A DNA stretch of 39,196 bases from Actinomycetota bacterium (GCA_026393695.1 JAPKZR010000284.1:1-39196); one strand, 5' to 3'; numbered from the stretch's first letter, positions 16,728 through 27,324 are shown. The notes: generated by a model not told the origin, from the sequence alone. Made by a program: numbers and translations.

Positions 16728-18778
16728 TCGACGAACGTACCAAGACATCTGCTCGCACGCGCACGCCCGCATCAACTGCGGCTCGAGGCACGCGCTCGCA
16801 CGGCCCGGTCAAGGGCCGCGCGTCTACGGGAGTGGCGCCCCGCCCGGTACACGCAACCCCGTCGTCGCGCACATCGACAACGCGTGATCGACACTCAACG
16901 TCGCAGCCGCAGGCCCGCACCCGCAGCGCGGCAACGACCCATTCGACGCGACGCCCTGCCACCAAGGCTGGGACGAGCCGCAATGTTCGTCCGCTGCAGA
17001 AGCGCACGATTCGTCAGCGCGCCGAGTCGCACGGCTACTTCACGGCTGGGAGCACCCACCGGCGTTTGATCATCGTGTTGGTCGTCGCTGTGCTGGTGTT
17101 TGGCTACGTGCTGGTGCATGTCGCACGTTTGCAGACCGTCGATGCCGACATCTACACGCGTGCAGGTGCGTCGCAGCGAACCCAAGACGCCGTATTGCAT
17201 GCGAGTCGGGGAGTGATCTTCGATCGCAACGGCGACGAGCTCGCCCTGTCCGTTCCGGCCACCACGATCTTCGTGAACCCCAAGCTTGTTGGTGATCCAG
17301 CAGGCACCGCAGCCGTGCTGGCAACGATGCTCAGCTTGCCGCCAGAACGGCAGCAGTCGCTCGCCGTCGCGATGGCGAACAAGGACAAGAGCTTTGTGTA
17401 TGTGGCTCGTCAGATCGATGACCATAAGGCAGCGGCTGTTACGGCGCTGAAGCTTGCTGGTGTTGATTCGTACCGCGAAAGTAGCCGGGTCATTCCTGGC
17501 GGCGATCTTGCACGAAGCGTCATTGGTCGCACCGATACCGACGGCAAGGGCACCGCAGGACTCGAGCAGCAATACGACAGCTTGCTCACGGGCGTCGATG
17601 GCGAATTGGTTCGCCAGCACGATAAGAACGGCCACTCAATTCCTGGCTCGGGAACAATCACCGTCGCTGCCGTTCCTGGCAAGGACATTGTGCTGACCAT
17701 CGATCGGTCGATTCAGTTCTCGCTCGAGCAGGCATTGTTGAAGCGTGCGAGCGAGCTGGGCGCTCGAGGCGGCACCGCCATTGTTGAACAGACCGGCACC
17801 GGAAACATTTTGGCGATGGCCAGCGTGCGACGTGACGATCTTGGTGTGTATCGGGTCACGGTTGCCAACGTCGCTGCTGTCGACTCGTACGAGCCAGGCT
17901 CAGTTGCCAAGGTCATCACCATTGCGGCCGGACTCAACGAACGCGTCGTGACACCAGAATCGGTGCTCAGCGTCGAGGGCAAGCACACGTACGATGCGGG
18001 CACTGCCTACAAATTCACGATTTCCGATGCTGAGCCACACCCAACCATGGACATGACGGTGCGCGACATCCTCGTGCACTCGTCGAACTTGGGAACCGTT
18101 GGTGTGTCCGCAAAGATCGGCTCAGCCAAGCAGTATGGCTACATGCGCTCGTTCGGTCTCGGCGAGAAGTCAGACCTGAACTTCCCCGGCGAGTCGCAGG
18201 GCATCTTGAAGCCATGGCAGAAGTGGCGCGGTACTGAAAACATCACTCCGGCGTACGGCTATGGCGTTGCCGCCAGCGCGATTCAGCTGATTGGGGCAAT
18301 CAACACCATCGCTAACGGAGGTGTCTACGTCGCTCCTCGCCTCGTTCAAGGCACCGTGGGCTCCGATGGCAAAGTGCAGCCTTCATCTCCCGCAGCGAGT
18401 CGCCGCGTGGTGACCCCCGAAACCGCCGCCTCGATGAACCTACTGATGCGGCACGTGGTGTGTGACGGTACGGCCAAGAAGGCTCAGGTCGAGGGCATCA
18501 CCATCGCTGGTAAAACCGGCACAGGCATCAAGGCTGTGGCCGGCCAGTACGGCAACAATGCGAGCTCCAAGGCCTACTACTCATCGTTCGTTGGTTTCTT
18601 CCCCGCTGAGAACCCACAGGTCACAACCTTGATCTCGATCGACGAGCCGCCAGCCGGCAGCAGGGATCGCTTCGGCGGAACTGCAGCAGCTCCGGTGTTC
18701 CAAGACGTCGTGCCAACGATCATGCATCAACTCGGCATCCAGCCCCCCACCAACACCGGTGGATGCCCGGCGAAATGA
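16724..18778 (+). CDS. ftsI: Peptidoglycan transpeptidase FtsI / PBP (division-specific)
   Basis: Class B PBP: ASRGVIFDRNGDELALSVPATTIFVNPKLV, YEPGSVAKVITIAAGL (SxxK), HSSNLGTVG (SxN), AGKTGTG (KTG). About 110-aa basic cytoplasmic N-terminus before the TM. Confidence 0.94.
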   Translation: MIDERTKTSARTRTPASTAARGTRSHGPVKGRASTGVAPRPVHATPSSRTSTTRDRHSTSQPQARTRSAATTHSTRRPATKAGTSRNVRPLQKRTIRQRAESHGYFTAGSTHRRLIIVLVVAVLVFGYVLVHVARLQTVDADIYTRAGASQRTQDAVLHASRGVIFDRNGDELALSVPATTIFVNPKLVGDPAGTAAVLATMLSLPPERQQSLAVAMANKDKSFVYVARQIDDHKAAAVTALKLAGVDSYRESSRVIPGGDLARSVIGRTDTDGKGTAGLEQQYDSLLTGVDGELVRQHDKNGHSIPGSGTITVAAVPGKDIVLTIDRSIQFSLEQALLKRASELGARGGTAIVEQTGTGNILAMASVRRDDLGVYRVTVANVAAVDSYEPGSVAKVITIAAGLNERVVTPESVLSVEGKHTYDAGTAYKFTISDAEPHPTMDMTVRDILVHSSNLGTVGVSAKIGSAKQYGYMRSFGLGEKSDLNFPGESQGILKPWQKWRGTENITPAYGYGVAASAIQLIGAINTIANGGVYVAPRLVQGTVGSDGKVQPSSPAASRRVVTPETAASMNLLMRHVVCDGTAKKAQVEGITIAGKTGTGIKAVAGQYGNNASSKAYYSSFVGFFPAENPQVTTLISIDEPPAGSRDRFGGTAAAPVFQDVVPTIMHQLGIQPPTNTGGCPAK

Positions 18779-18788
18779 TGGCTGGGCG

Positions 18789-20231
18789 ATGAGCGGGTCT
18801 TCGTCCGATCAACTTTCAGAAATTCTTGCTCGCACGCCCGATGTGCGTGTGCGCGAACTGATTCCAGGCGAGTCAGTTGTTGACCCAGTGATCATCGATG
18901 TTGCGTTTGATTCGCGACGGGCGGCGGCCGGATCGATGTTCTTTTGTTTGCCCGGCGATCGCGTGGACGGTCACGAGTTTGCGGCAACGGCAGTGGCGGC
19001 AGGAGCCGTTGCATTGGTTGTTGAACGCAAGCTCGACAACGTTGGCGACGCAGTGCAGATCGTGGTTGATCGCACTCGGCCAGCGATGGCGCATCTGTCG
19101 AGTTCCTTCTTCGGATACCCGAGCCGCGAACTCGACGTGGTGGGCATCACCGGCACCAATGGCAAGACGACCACGGCGCACATTCTGGCGTGCGCGCTGA
19201 ACCAACTTGGTTCGCTCACAGGCACCATTGGCACGCTGTCGGGTGGGCACACAACGCCCGAGGCGCCCGATCTGCAACGTCGACTAGCCGAGTTCAAAGC
19301 ACAGGGCTGCGCAACGGTCGCGATGGAAGTTTCGTCGCATGCGCTCGCGCTTGATCGCGTGCTCGGCACGCGGTTTCGTGTTGCAGTGTTCACCAGTTTC
19401 GGCAGCGACCATCTCGATCTCCACGGCACGCCCGAGCGATATTTTGCGGCGAAGGCACGGCTGTTCGATGCCGATCTCAGCGAGCACGGCGTCATCAATG
19501 TCGACGATGTGCAAGGACGTCTGCTCGTTGACACGATGTCGATTCCTACGTCGCCGTTCTCGCTCAGCGATGCGGTTGATCTTCAACTCGGTGCCTTCGA
19601 GCATTCATACACATGGCGCGGTCAACGCATTCGCGTGGCGCTGGGTGGAACGTTCAATGTGATGAACAGCCTCGCTGCTGTCACCACACTGGATGTACTT
19701 GGATTCGATCTGGTCGACATCGCCGAAGCCATCGCCACGACCACTCAGGTGCCGGGCCGTTTCGAACGTATCGATGCCGGACAAGACTTCGAAGTGATCG
19801 TCGATTACGCGCATACGCCCGATGCGCTTCGCGAGGTAATTGCGAGCGCCCGGCGGGTTGCGGCGGGCAATCGAGTCATCGTTGTGTTCGGCTGCGGTGG
19901 AGATCGCGATCAGCAAAAACGTCCGCATATGGGGCATGAAGCCGCCACCGCCGCAGATCAAGTGGTCGTTACTTCAGATAACCCCCGCTCAGAGGTACCG
20001 CTGGCGATCATCAATGACATCATCGCGGGAGTGCCCGACGAGTACCGTGAGAGGGCTGTGGTGGAGCCAGATCGTCTCACCGCCATAGCCGTAGCGCTCC
20101 GGTCCGCCGGCACGGGCGACGTCGTGGTCATTGCTGGTAAGGGTCACGAAACCACACAAACAGTTCACGCCACCGTTTCGTTCTTCGACGACCGAACTGC
20201 TGCTCGAACCCTGCTGGAGAACATGTCGTGA
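18789..20231 (+). CDS. murE: UDP-MurNAc-tripeptide synthetase MurE
   Basis: VVGITGTNGKTTTAHILACAL, DYAHTPDALREVI, VVFGCGGDRDQQKRPHMG, SDNPRSE (DNPR motif), GKGHETTQ. ATG at 18789. Confidence 0.95.
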   Translation: MSGSSSDQLSEILARTPDVRVRELIPGESVVDPVIIDVAFDSRRAAAGSMFFCLPGDRVDGHEFAATAVAAGAVALVVERKLDNVGDAVQIVVDRTRPAMAHLSSSFFGYPSRELDVVGITGTNGKTTTAHILACALNQLGSLTGTIGTLSGGHTTPEAPDLQRRLAEFKAQGCATVAMEVSSHALALDRVLGTRFRVAVFTSFGSDHLDLHGTPERYFAAKARLFDADLSEHGVINVDDVQGRLLVDTMSIPTSPFSLSDAVDLQLGAFEHSYTWRGQRIRVALGGTFNVMNSLAAVTTLDVLGFDLVDIAEAIATTTQVPGRFERIDAGQDFEVIVDYAHTPDALREVIASARRVAAGNRVIVVFGCGGDRDQQKRPHMGHEAATAADQVVVTSDNPRSEVPLAIINDIIAGVPDEYRERAVVEPDRLTAIAVALRSAGTGDVVVIAGKGHETTQTVHATVSFFDDRTAARTLLENMS

Positions 20232-21274
20232 TTGCCATAATTTTTGCGGGTGCTACCGCGATGTTCGTTTCGATGTTCGGGACGCGCATCGTCATTCGAT
20301 TTTTTCAGACCCGCGGCAAAGGACAGCCGATTTTGGGTAAGGAAGACCTTGGCCCAGAGCACCACATGAGTAAGGCCGGCACCCCCACCATGGGAGGTCT
20401 GGCCATTGTGGTCGCGGCCTTTGCTGGATGGATGGTGGCCCACGTTCGCGACCTCGCGTTTTCGCGTCAGGCCGAGATTGCTTGGATTGCCATTCTCGTG
20501 ATGGCGGGCATGGGGTTCCTCGACGACTATCTCAAGGTGAAGCGCGCCCACAACCGTGGCGTGTTCTGGAAGAAAAAGAGCTACATCACCTTCACGCTGA
20601 GCCTGTTGCTCGCATGGTGGATGGTCAGCGCCACCAACATCAGCACCGCATTGTCGTTTACTCGGTCAGACCTACCCGGCTGGCATATGCCTTGGTACGT
20701 CTGGGTGCTTTGGGCGGCCACAATGATTTGGGCCACCAGCAACGCCGTCAACGTCACCGACGGACTCGATGGCCTGGCCGCCGGCTCCGCGATGATGGGC
20801 TTTTTGGCGTTCACCATTATTGGTTATGTGGCATTGCGCTATCGCGGCATCTACACCGATGTGGTGAATCCGCTCGACTTGGCCGTGCTGGCCGCAGCCT
20901 TCGCTGGCGCCTGCGCAGGCTTTCTGTGGTTCAACGCCGCTCCCGCGCGAATCTTCATGGGTGACGTCGGCGCCCTCGCTCTCGGAACTGCTTTGTCGTT
21001 GCTCGCGCTCACGCTCAATACGCACCTGTTGTTGATTTTGATCTGCGGTATCAACGTGATGGAAGCCGGTTCGGTCGGCATCCAGATGATTGTCTTCAAG
21101 GCCAGTGGCCGCAAGAAGCGTCTGTTCAAAATGTCGCCCATTCATCATCACTTCGAACTTGTTGGTTGGCCTGAGACCACCGTGATCATTCGGTTCTGGC
21201 TGATCTCGGGCATCTGCGTCGCAAGCGCGCTGGCGTTGTTCATTGCCGACTTCACCAAGCAGGTACAAGGCTGA
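20228..21274 (+). CDS. mraY: Phospho-MurNAc-pentapeptide-transferase MraY
   Basis: KAGTPTMGGLAIV, FLDDYLKVKRAHNRGV, NAVNVTDGLDGLAAGSAMM, APARIFMGDVGALALG, MSPIHHHFELVGWPET. Confidence 0.97.
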   Translation: MIAIIFAGATAMFVSMFGTRIVIRFFQTRGKGQPILGKEDLGPEHHMSKAGTPTMGGLAIVVAAFAGWMVAHVRDLAFSRQAEIAWIAILVMAGMGFLDDYLKVKRAHNRGVFWKKKSYITFTLSLLLAWWMVSATNISTALSFTRSDLPGWHMPWYVWVLWAATMIWATSNAVNVTDGLDGLAAGSAMMGFLAFTIIGYVALRYRGIYTDVVNPLDLAVLAAAFAGACAGFLWFNAAPARIFMGDVGALALGTALSLLALTLNTHLLLILICGINVMEAGSVGIQMIVFKASGRKKRLFKMSPIHHHFELVGWPETTVIIRFWLISGICVASALALFIADFTKQVQG

Positions 21275-22644
21275 TGCCTCGTGTGCTGGTGTACGGCGTT
21301 GCAATCGCCGGCACGGCAACCATTCGGGCTCTCGTCCAACGTGGCTACATCGTTGTTGCGGCCGATGACTCGGTCAACGACACCAAGGTGGCGGTTGCTC
21401 ACGAGTTCGGCATCGAGCTCGTTGCGTCGCCTGACACGGCCGCAATTCAGCGCTTAGTAGCCAGCTGCGACTTCGTCGCTCCGGCCCCTGGTGTTCCCGA
21501 AACGCACCCGGTGGTCCTTGCCGCGTTGGCATTGGGGAAGCCGTTGCGGACAGAGATCGACCTTGCCTACGAATGGGAACAACAACGCAGTGGCGGTCCG
21601 CGCCCGATGTTGGCGGTCACCGGCACCGATGGCAAGACCACCACAACGCTGCTCGCCACCGACATGCTCATCGCCGCCGGCCTCAATGCTGCGGCAGTGG
21701 GCAACACCGACATTCCGCTCATTGAGGCCATCGACGATGCGTCTCTCGACGCCTTCGTGGTTGAGTGCACCAGCTTTCGGTTGAGTTGGACCACGATGTT
21801 TCGCGCCGAAGCCGCAGCGTGGCTCAATCTTGCGCCTGATCATCTCAATTGGCACGTCGACCTTGCGAGCTACGAAGCCGCGAAGGCGCGCATTTGGATG
21901 CATCAACGTCCCGACGACGTGGCGATTGGTTTCGCCAGCGATCCCACAGTGATGCGTCATCTTGAGGGAGTTCGCGGACGTGGCTTGAGCTTCGGCCTCA
22001 GTGGTGCCGACTATCGCTGCGAACGTCTGCCCGTTGTCGGCGGGGCGCTGGTTGGTCCCCGGGGCACGTTGTGCTCGGTCGACGAGATGCGTCGATCGTT
22101 GCCCCATGACATCACCAATGCTCTCGCGGCGGCTGCTCTGGTTGAGCAAAGCGGGCTTGCCGGTACGGCAGCGATAGCGGCAGCGCTGCGCTCGTTCGTG
22201 GGACCTCCGCACCGCATTGAGCCTGTTGGTCAGGGCGGCGGAGTGCACTGGTATAACGACTCAAAAGCCACTACACCTCACGCCGCGCTCACTGCAATTC
22301 GCGCGTTCAATCGCGTGGTGCTCATCGCCGGTGGTCGCAATAAGGGTCTCGATCTGGCCTCGCTGGCAAGTGAGCCGCAACGTATGCGCGGCGTTGTCGC
22401 CATTGGCGAATCAAGCGACATCATCGCCAACGCGTTCGCCGGAATGTGCCCCATTCAACGTGCGACATCGATGCGTGAGGCCGTCGAGATCGCTGGCTCA
22501 ATGGCACGTAGCGGCGATGCCGTTGTGCTCTCTCCAGGCTGCGCCAGTTTCGACTGGTATCCCGATGGCGGGTACCCGGCACGCGGTGATGACTATCGTG
22601 AGTGCGTGCATGCGTATCTGGGCGAGGGGCGGGTGACCCAATGA
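21274..22644 (+). CDS. murD: UDP-MurNAc-L-alanine:D-glutamate ligase MurD
   Basis: MLAVTGTDGKTTTTLLATDML, LNLAPDHLNWHVDLASYEAAKARI, VHWYNDSKATTPHAALTAI, LIAGGRNKGLDL, VLLSPGCASFD-like VVLSPGCASFDWY. Confidence 0.94.
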   Translation: MPRVLVYGVAIAGTATIRALVQRGYIVVAADDSVNDTKVAVAHEFGIELVASPDTAAIQRLVASCDFVAPAPGVPETHPVVLAALALGKPLRTEIDLAYEWEQQRSGGPRPMLAVTGTDGKTTTTLLATDMLIAAGLNAAAVGNTDIPLIEAIDDASLDAFVVECTSFRLSWTTMFRAEAAAWLNLAPDHLNWHVDLASYEAAKARIWMHQRPDDVAIGFASDPTVMRHLEGVRGRGLSFGLSGADYRCERLPVVGGALVGPRGTLCSVDEMRRSLPHDITNALAAAALVEQSGLAGTAAIAAALRSFVGPPHRIEPVGQGGGVHWYNDSKATTPHAALTAIRAFNRVVLIAGGRNKGLDLASLASEPQRMRGVVAIGESSDIIANAFAGMCPIQRATSMREAVEIAGSMARSGDAVVLSPGCASFDWYPDGGYPARGDDYRECVHAYLGEGRVTQ

Positions 22645-23837
22645 GCGCTTCATCGACCGTGGTGGGCGATCGTCGCCGCCAGGCCCTCGAGCGGATGTCT
22701 GCTCAGCGGCAGCGTCCCGACCGACGTTCGAATCGCAAGCCAATGGGGCCGCCTTCTACGTCGTTCTATGTGATTGCCTTCGTCGTTATTGGCCTCACCT
22801 TGCTTGGCTTGGTCATGGTTTTTTCGGCCTCTGCCATCACGTCGTTCCATCGCGGTAACTCGCCGTGGCGTTTGTTCAATCGACAGCTACTTTGGGCGGT
22901 GGTCGGCGGCATTGCGATGATCGTCGCGGCGAAGGTGCCGTACTACAAGTGGCGTCGTTTTACCGGCGCCTTGCTGGCGGTGACCTTGGCGCTGATGTTC
23001 TTGCCGTTCGTTCCCGGTCTCGGCAGATCAGTGAACGAATCGCGTGCGTGGGTCTTTATCGGACCGATCGGATTTCAGCCGTCGGAGTTTCTCAAAGTGG
23101 GCGTGCTGGTTTACGGAGCGCATGTGCTTGCTCGCGGCCGCAACGACATGTCGAAGTTTTGGACGACGGTCAAGCCACTAGCCCTGGCTGGTGGGTCTGG
23201 AGTTGTGTTGTGCGCATTGCAGGGCGACCTCGGGTCGGCCATCGTCTTGGCAGCCATGGTGTTCGCCGTGGTGTTTATCGCTGGAAGCCCGGTTGTGCCC
23301 ATGGCCGTTTGTGGCGTTAGCGCATCGGCAGTGATCGGCTTGATGGCGTTCAGTAGTACCCGTCGCTTCAACCGTTTCACCGCGTTTCTCGACATCACTG
23401 CCCATAAGGATCACTTGAGCTATCAGGTGTATCAAGCAATGATCGGCATGGCCACCGGTGGTGTAAGTGGTACCGGAGTCGGCAGCGGTCCATCAAAGTG
23501 GGGTTATCTTCCGTTGGCTCACAGCGACTTCATCTTCGCGGTGATCGGTGAAGAGATCGGACTTGTTGGAGTCGTTGCTGTGATTGGCGGTTTCTTACTG
23601 TTGACCTACTTCGGCGTTCAGGTGGCAATCAACGCGCAAGATCGATTTGGAGCGCTGCTTGCTGGCGGGGTCGTTGCCTGGTTTGCGATTCAGGCCGTGA
23701 TCAACGTTGGCGGCGTCAGCGGCGCGATGCCGGTAACCGGCCTCACACTGCCGTTCGTTTCTGCGGGCGGCAGCTCGTTGCTGTCGTGCATGGTCGGGGC
23801 CGGACTCTTGCTCAACGTATCCCGTCACACGCGGTAA
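22641..23837 (+). CDS. ftsW: SEDS lipid II polymerase FtsW
   Basis: Multi-TM SEDS protein: VMVFSASAITS, RAWVFIGPIGFQPSEFLKVGVLVYGA, GDLGSAIVLAAM, LPLAHSDFIFAVIGEEIGLVG, LPFVSAGGSSLLSCM. ATG at 22641. Confidence 0.94.
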   Translation: MSASSTVVGDRRRQALERMSAQRQRPDRRSNRKPMGPPSTSFYVIAFVVIGLTLLGLVMVFSASAITSFHRGNSPWRLFNRQLLWAVVGGIAMIVAAKVPYYKWRRFTGALLAVTLALMFLPFVPGLGRSVNESRAWVFIGPIGFQPSEFLKVGVLVYGAHVLARGRNDMSKFWTTVKPLALAGGSGVVLCALQGDLGSAIVLAAMVFAVVFIAGSPVVPMAVCGVSASAVIGLMAFSSTRRFNRFTAFLDITAHKDHLSYQVYQAMIGMATGGVSGTGVGSGPSKWGYLPLAHSDFIFAVIGEEIGLVGVVAVIGGFLLLTYFGVQVAINAQDRFGALLAGGVVAWFAIQAVINVGGVSGAMPVTGLTLPFVSAGGSSLLSCMVGAGLLLNVSRHTR

Positions 23838-23844
23838 TGGCCAG

Positions 23845-24957
23845 ATGAACTCGACAGCGTTTGCTGTGATTACTGGCGGTGGCACGGCGGGACATGTGCT
23901 CCCGGCGTTGGCCATTGCCGACAGCCTCGTCGCGGGCGGCCATCGAGCCGATGAGATCGTTTATATCGGTGCGCGTCGCGGCATCGAAACGAGGCTCCTC
24001 AAGGACTCGCCGTACCCGCATCATTTTCTCGACGTTGTGGGGCTGCAGCGACGCCTTGCTGTGAGCAACATTGCATTTCCGTTCAAGCTGATTCGAGCGA
24101 CGTTGGCAGCGCGGGCGCTTCTCAAACAACTCCGCCCTGCCGTTGTTGTATCGGTGGGTGGCTATGCCAGCTTTCCTGCAACGTTTGCGGCGCGTCTCGC
24201 GCGCATACCGATTGTGGTGGTGAGCTACGACCGCCGTCCAGGTTTGGCAACTCGGGTCAGCGCCCGTTTCGCAAGCGTGTGCGCGGTGGCATTCGAGGGC
24301 TCCAAGTTGCCTCACGCGCGCATCACAGGTGCGCCGGTGCGTGACGAACTGGTCACCCTTGATCGCATGGCAGCGCGAGACCAAGCTCGTGAACAACTCG
24401 GCGTTCCCGACGATCGTTTTCTTGTCGCCGTGTTCAGCGGATCACTCGGTTCACAGGCCATCAATGGGGCCGTCGCCGAAATGGTCGAGATCTTTGAGCG
24501 GCGATCTGAGCTTGCAGTGCGCCACGTAGTCGGCGAGCGTTTCTTGGCCGACGCAGCGCCGTCGCATTCGGGTGAGAGTGGCATTATGTACGACGTAGTC
24601 GGCTACGAAGACCACATGGTCCAGGTCTATGCGGCCGCCGATTTGATGATCACGCGAGCCGGCGCAAGCACCATCGCCGAACTCTCGACAGCCGGAGTTC
24701 CGGCCATCATCATTCCGTGGCCCGGTGCTGCAGCGGACCACCAAACAGACAACGCCAGCATCCTCGGATCAATCGGCGCGGCCGTTGTGCTTGCCGAAAC
24801 CGAGTTGTCGGGTCTGCGGCTGGCCACCCTCGTGAACGAGCTGTTCCACGATCAGGCCAGCCTGCAAGAGATGGCGGCTTCGGCATATGCCGCTGGCGAG
24901 ATTCATCGCAGCGGTCGCCTTGCCAGCGTCATCGAGCTCATGGCAGAACAACGATGA
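23845..24957 (+). CDS. murG: UDP-GlcNAc:lipid I GlcNAc-transferase MurG
   Basis: VITGGGTAGHVLPALAIADSLV, VSVGGYASFPATFAA, VFSGSLGSQAING, MITRAGASTIAELSTAGVPAIIIPWPGAAADHQTDNA. Confidence 0.96.
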   Translation: MNSTAFAVITGGGTAGHVLPALAIADSLVAGGHRADEIVYIGARRGIETRLLKDSPYPHHFLDVVGLQRRLAVSNIAFPFKLIRATLAARALLKQLRPAVVVSVGGYASFPATFAARLARIPIVVVSYDRRPGLATRVSARFASVCAVAFEGSKLPHARITGAPVRDELVTLDRMAARDQAREQLGVPDDRFLVAVFSGSLGSQAINGAVAEMVEIFERRSELAVRHVVGERFLADAAPSHSGESGIMYDVVGYEDHMVQVYAAADLMITRAGASTIAELSTAGVPAIIIPWPGAAADHQTDNASILGSIGAAVVLAETELSGLRLATLVNELFHDQASLQEMAASAYAAGEIHRSGRLASVIELMAEQR

Positions 24958-26357
24958 CGCCGGCATCGCCAATCGATCTCAGCGAACCCAAGCGCCTTCA
25001 TGTAGTGGGCGTGGGCGGGCCAGGCATGAGCGCTATCGCAATTGTGCTGGCCGAGATGGGCCACGATGTGTCGGGCAGCGACATCCGTGAGAAGCCCGTA
25101 CTCGACCGGCTTCGTGCAGCAGGTGTTGCAGTTCAAGTGGGCCACCAACGTTCCAACGTGCATGGGGTCGATGCTGTCACTGCCAGTACAGCGGTGCCCT
25201 CGAAGAACGTAGAGCTCGACGAAGCGCGCCAGCAGGGCATCACGGTGTTGCGCCGTGCCGGAATGTTGGCCGGTATCTGTGCTCGCGCTCGGTCGCTCGG
25301 AGTCGCCGGCACGCACGGCAAGACCACCACCTCGAGCATGTTGATGTTGGTGTTGGCCGAAGCCGGGCTGCGTCCGAGTTTCGTCATCGGAGGCGATGTC
25401 ACCGACATGGGTACCGGAGCACAGTGGACTGGCGCCGACTGGTTTGTGGTCGAAGCCGACGAGAGCGACGGCACGCATCTTGAGTTGCCGTTGTATGGCA
25501 CGATCCTCACCAACGTTGAAGTCGATCATCTCGACCACTACGGATCGTTCGACGGCATCGTTGCGTCGTTCGACCAGTATCTCGCTCACATTGCTGGACC
25601 CAAGGTGTTGTGTGCCGACGACGAGGTGTGCGCCCGCTTGGCCACCAAGTGCGGTGGCATCACATACGGGCTGACCGAGGCGGCGCACTATCGGGCTGTG
25701 CAATTGCGGCCAGACAACGGTTCGTTTCGGTTCGTGGTCGAGTACCTCGGTCAAGCACTCGGCGAGGTGCATTTGCCGCTACGCGGAAAGCACAACGTTC
25801 AAAATGCTACGGGCGTCATTGCGATGGCGATGAGTATCGGTGTGTCCTTCGAGGTCGCTGCTCGCGCACTTGGGCGATTCGGCGGCGTCGCTCGCCGGTT
25901 CGACCTTCGCGGTCAGCACCGCGGTGCAACCTTGGTCGACGATTACGCGCACCTGCCGAGTGAGATCGCCGCAGTACTTGGTGCGGCACGCAGCAGCGGC
26001 GACGGCTGGCAGCGAATCGTTGCCGTGTTTCAGCCCAACCGTTACAACCGCATGGCCGAGCTCTGGCCCGAATATCGAGACGCGTTTGTCGATGCCGACG
26101 TCGTGGTGATCACTGACATTTTCGCTTCCGGTACCGAACCGATTCCGGGAGTCACCGGCAAGTTGGTCGTGAACGCGATCCTCGATGCGCATCCGCGTGC
26201 CGCCGTGGTGTGGTTGCCGCGGCGCAGCGACCTTGTCGAGTATTTGTCGCGCACGCTTCGCCCCGGCGACGTGTCGATCTCAATGGGTTGTGGCGACATC
26301 GCCTCTTTGCCGTCTGAGGTATTGCAGTACGGCCTCTCGCTAGAGACGCCGGTGTGA
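24954..26357 (+). CDS. murC: UDP-MurNAc:L-alanine ligase MurC
   Basis: LHVVGVGGPGMSAIAIVLAEMGHDVSGSD, VAGTHGKTTTSSML, NVEVDHLDHYGS, LVDDYAHLPSEIAAVLGA, VFQPNRYNRM. ATG at 24954; the ORF-track start at 24717 overlaps murG. Confidence 0.95.
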   Translation: MTPASPIDLSEPKRLHVVGVGGPGMSAIAIVLAEMGHDVSGSDIREKPVLDRLRAAGVAVQVGHQRSNVHGVDAVTASTAVPSKNVELDEARQQGITVLRRAGMLAGICARARSLGVAGTHGKTTTSSMLMLVLAEAGLRPSFVIGGDVTDMGTGAQWTGADWFVVEADESDGTHLELPLYGTILTNVEVDHLDHYGSFDGIVASFDQYLAHIAGPKVLCADDEVCARLATKCGGITYGLTEAAHYRAVQLRPDNGSFRFVVEYLGQALGEVHLPLRGKHNVQNATGVIAMAMSIGVSFEVAARALGRFGGVARRFDLRGQHRGATLVDDYAHLPSEIAAVLGAARSSGDGWQRIVAVFQPNRYNRMAELWPEYRDAFVDADVVVITDIFASGTEPIPGVTGKLVVNAILDAHPRAAVVWLPRRSDLVEYLSRTLRPGDVSISMGCGDIASLPSEVLQYGLSLETPV

Positions 26358-27324
26358 TGCCTTCCCAGAACGACGACGACCACATCCCGAGTCGCATCGA
26401 GCGTGCGGTCACGATGTTGGGTGAGCTTGCCGAGCAGCATGTGCCGCTCGCTCCGCTCACCACGTATCGCCTCGGTGGCAATGCGGCCATCATGGTCAGG
26501 CCGCGCAACGTTGCCGATCTCCACTCGGTTGCCGATGCGCTCGCTGCAACCGACTTGCCCGTGCTCATTCTCGGACGTGGCTCGAACGTTCTCGTTGCCG
26601 ACAGCGGCTTCGCCGGAATCGCTGTCACACTTTCTGAGATGGGCGTCGATTTCTCAGTCGAGCACACAGCGGTCACAGCCGCTGCTGCGCTGGCGTTACC
26701 GCAGTTAGCGCGCCGCTTGGTCGCCGCATCGTTGACGGGCTTCGAATGGGCGGTCGGCGTGCCGGGCAGCGTCGGGGGAGCCGTGCGAATGAACGCTGGC
26801 GGACACGGCGGCGACATGGCTCAGTGCTTGGTCGAGGCTCGCCTGTTCGATCTTCGAACCAACCAATGCGCGTGGGTCACGGCCGATCGACTTGGTCTGC
26901 GATTCCGGGGTAGCGATATCGCCGATCATCAAGTGGTCATCGAGGCGCGTCTGCAGTTGGCGCAGGGCGACCGAGAAGAGTCCGAGCGGGTGCTGAACGA
27001 CATCGTGCATTGGCGGCGCGAGCACCAGCCAGGCGGCCAAAACGCGGGCTCGGTGTTTGTGAACCCGATTCCTGGCGAACTCGCTGCGGGCGAACTGATC
27101 GACCGTGTGGGTCTGCGCGGCTTCGCGCTCGGCTCAGCATGTGTCTCCGACAAACACGCGAACTTCATTCAAGGCTCCGAAGGGGGCCGAGCCAGCGACG
27201 TGCGCGATCTGATTCAGCTTGTCCGTGATCGCGTTGCGGCCGAGACGGGATTCGTGTTGCGCAGCGAAGTGCGCCTCGTCGGATTCTCTGATGCTCTTGT
27301 CGACGAGGCTGCCGGAGTTCAGCT

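Noticed and set aside
24903-25772. 289-aa minus-strand ORF antisense to murC
   Set aside because: Shadow ORF of a well-defined MurC.
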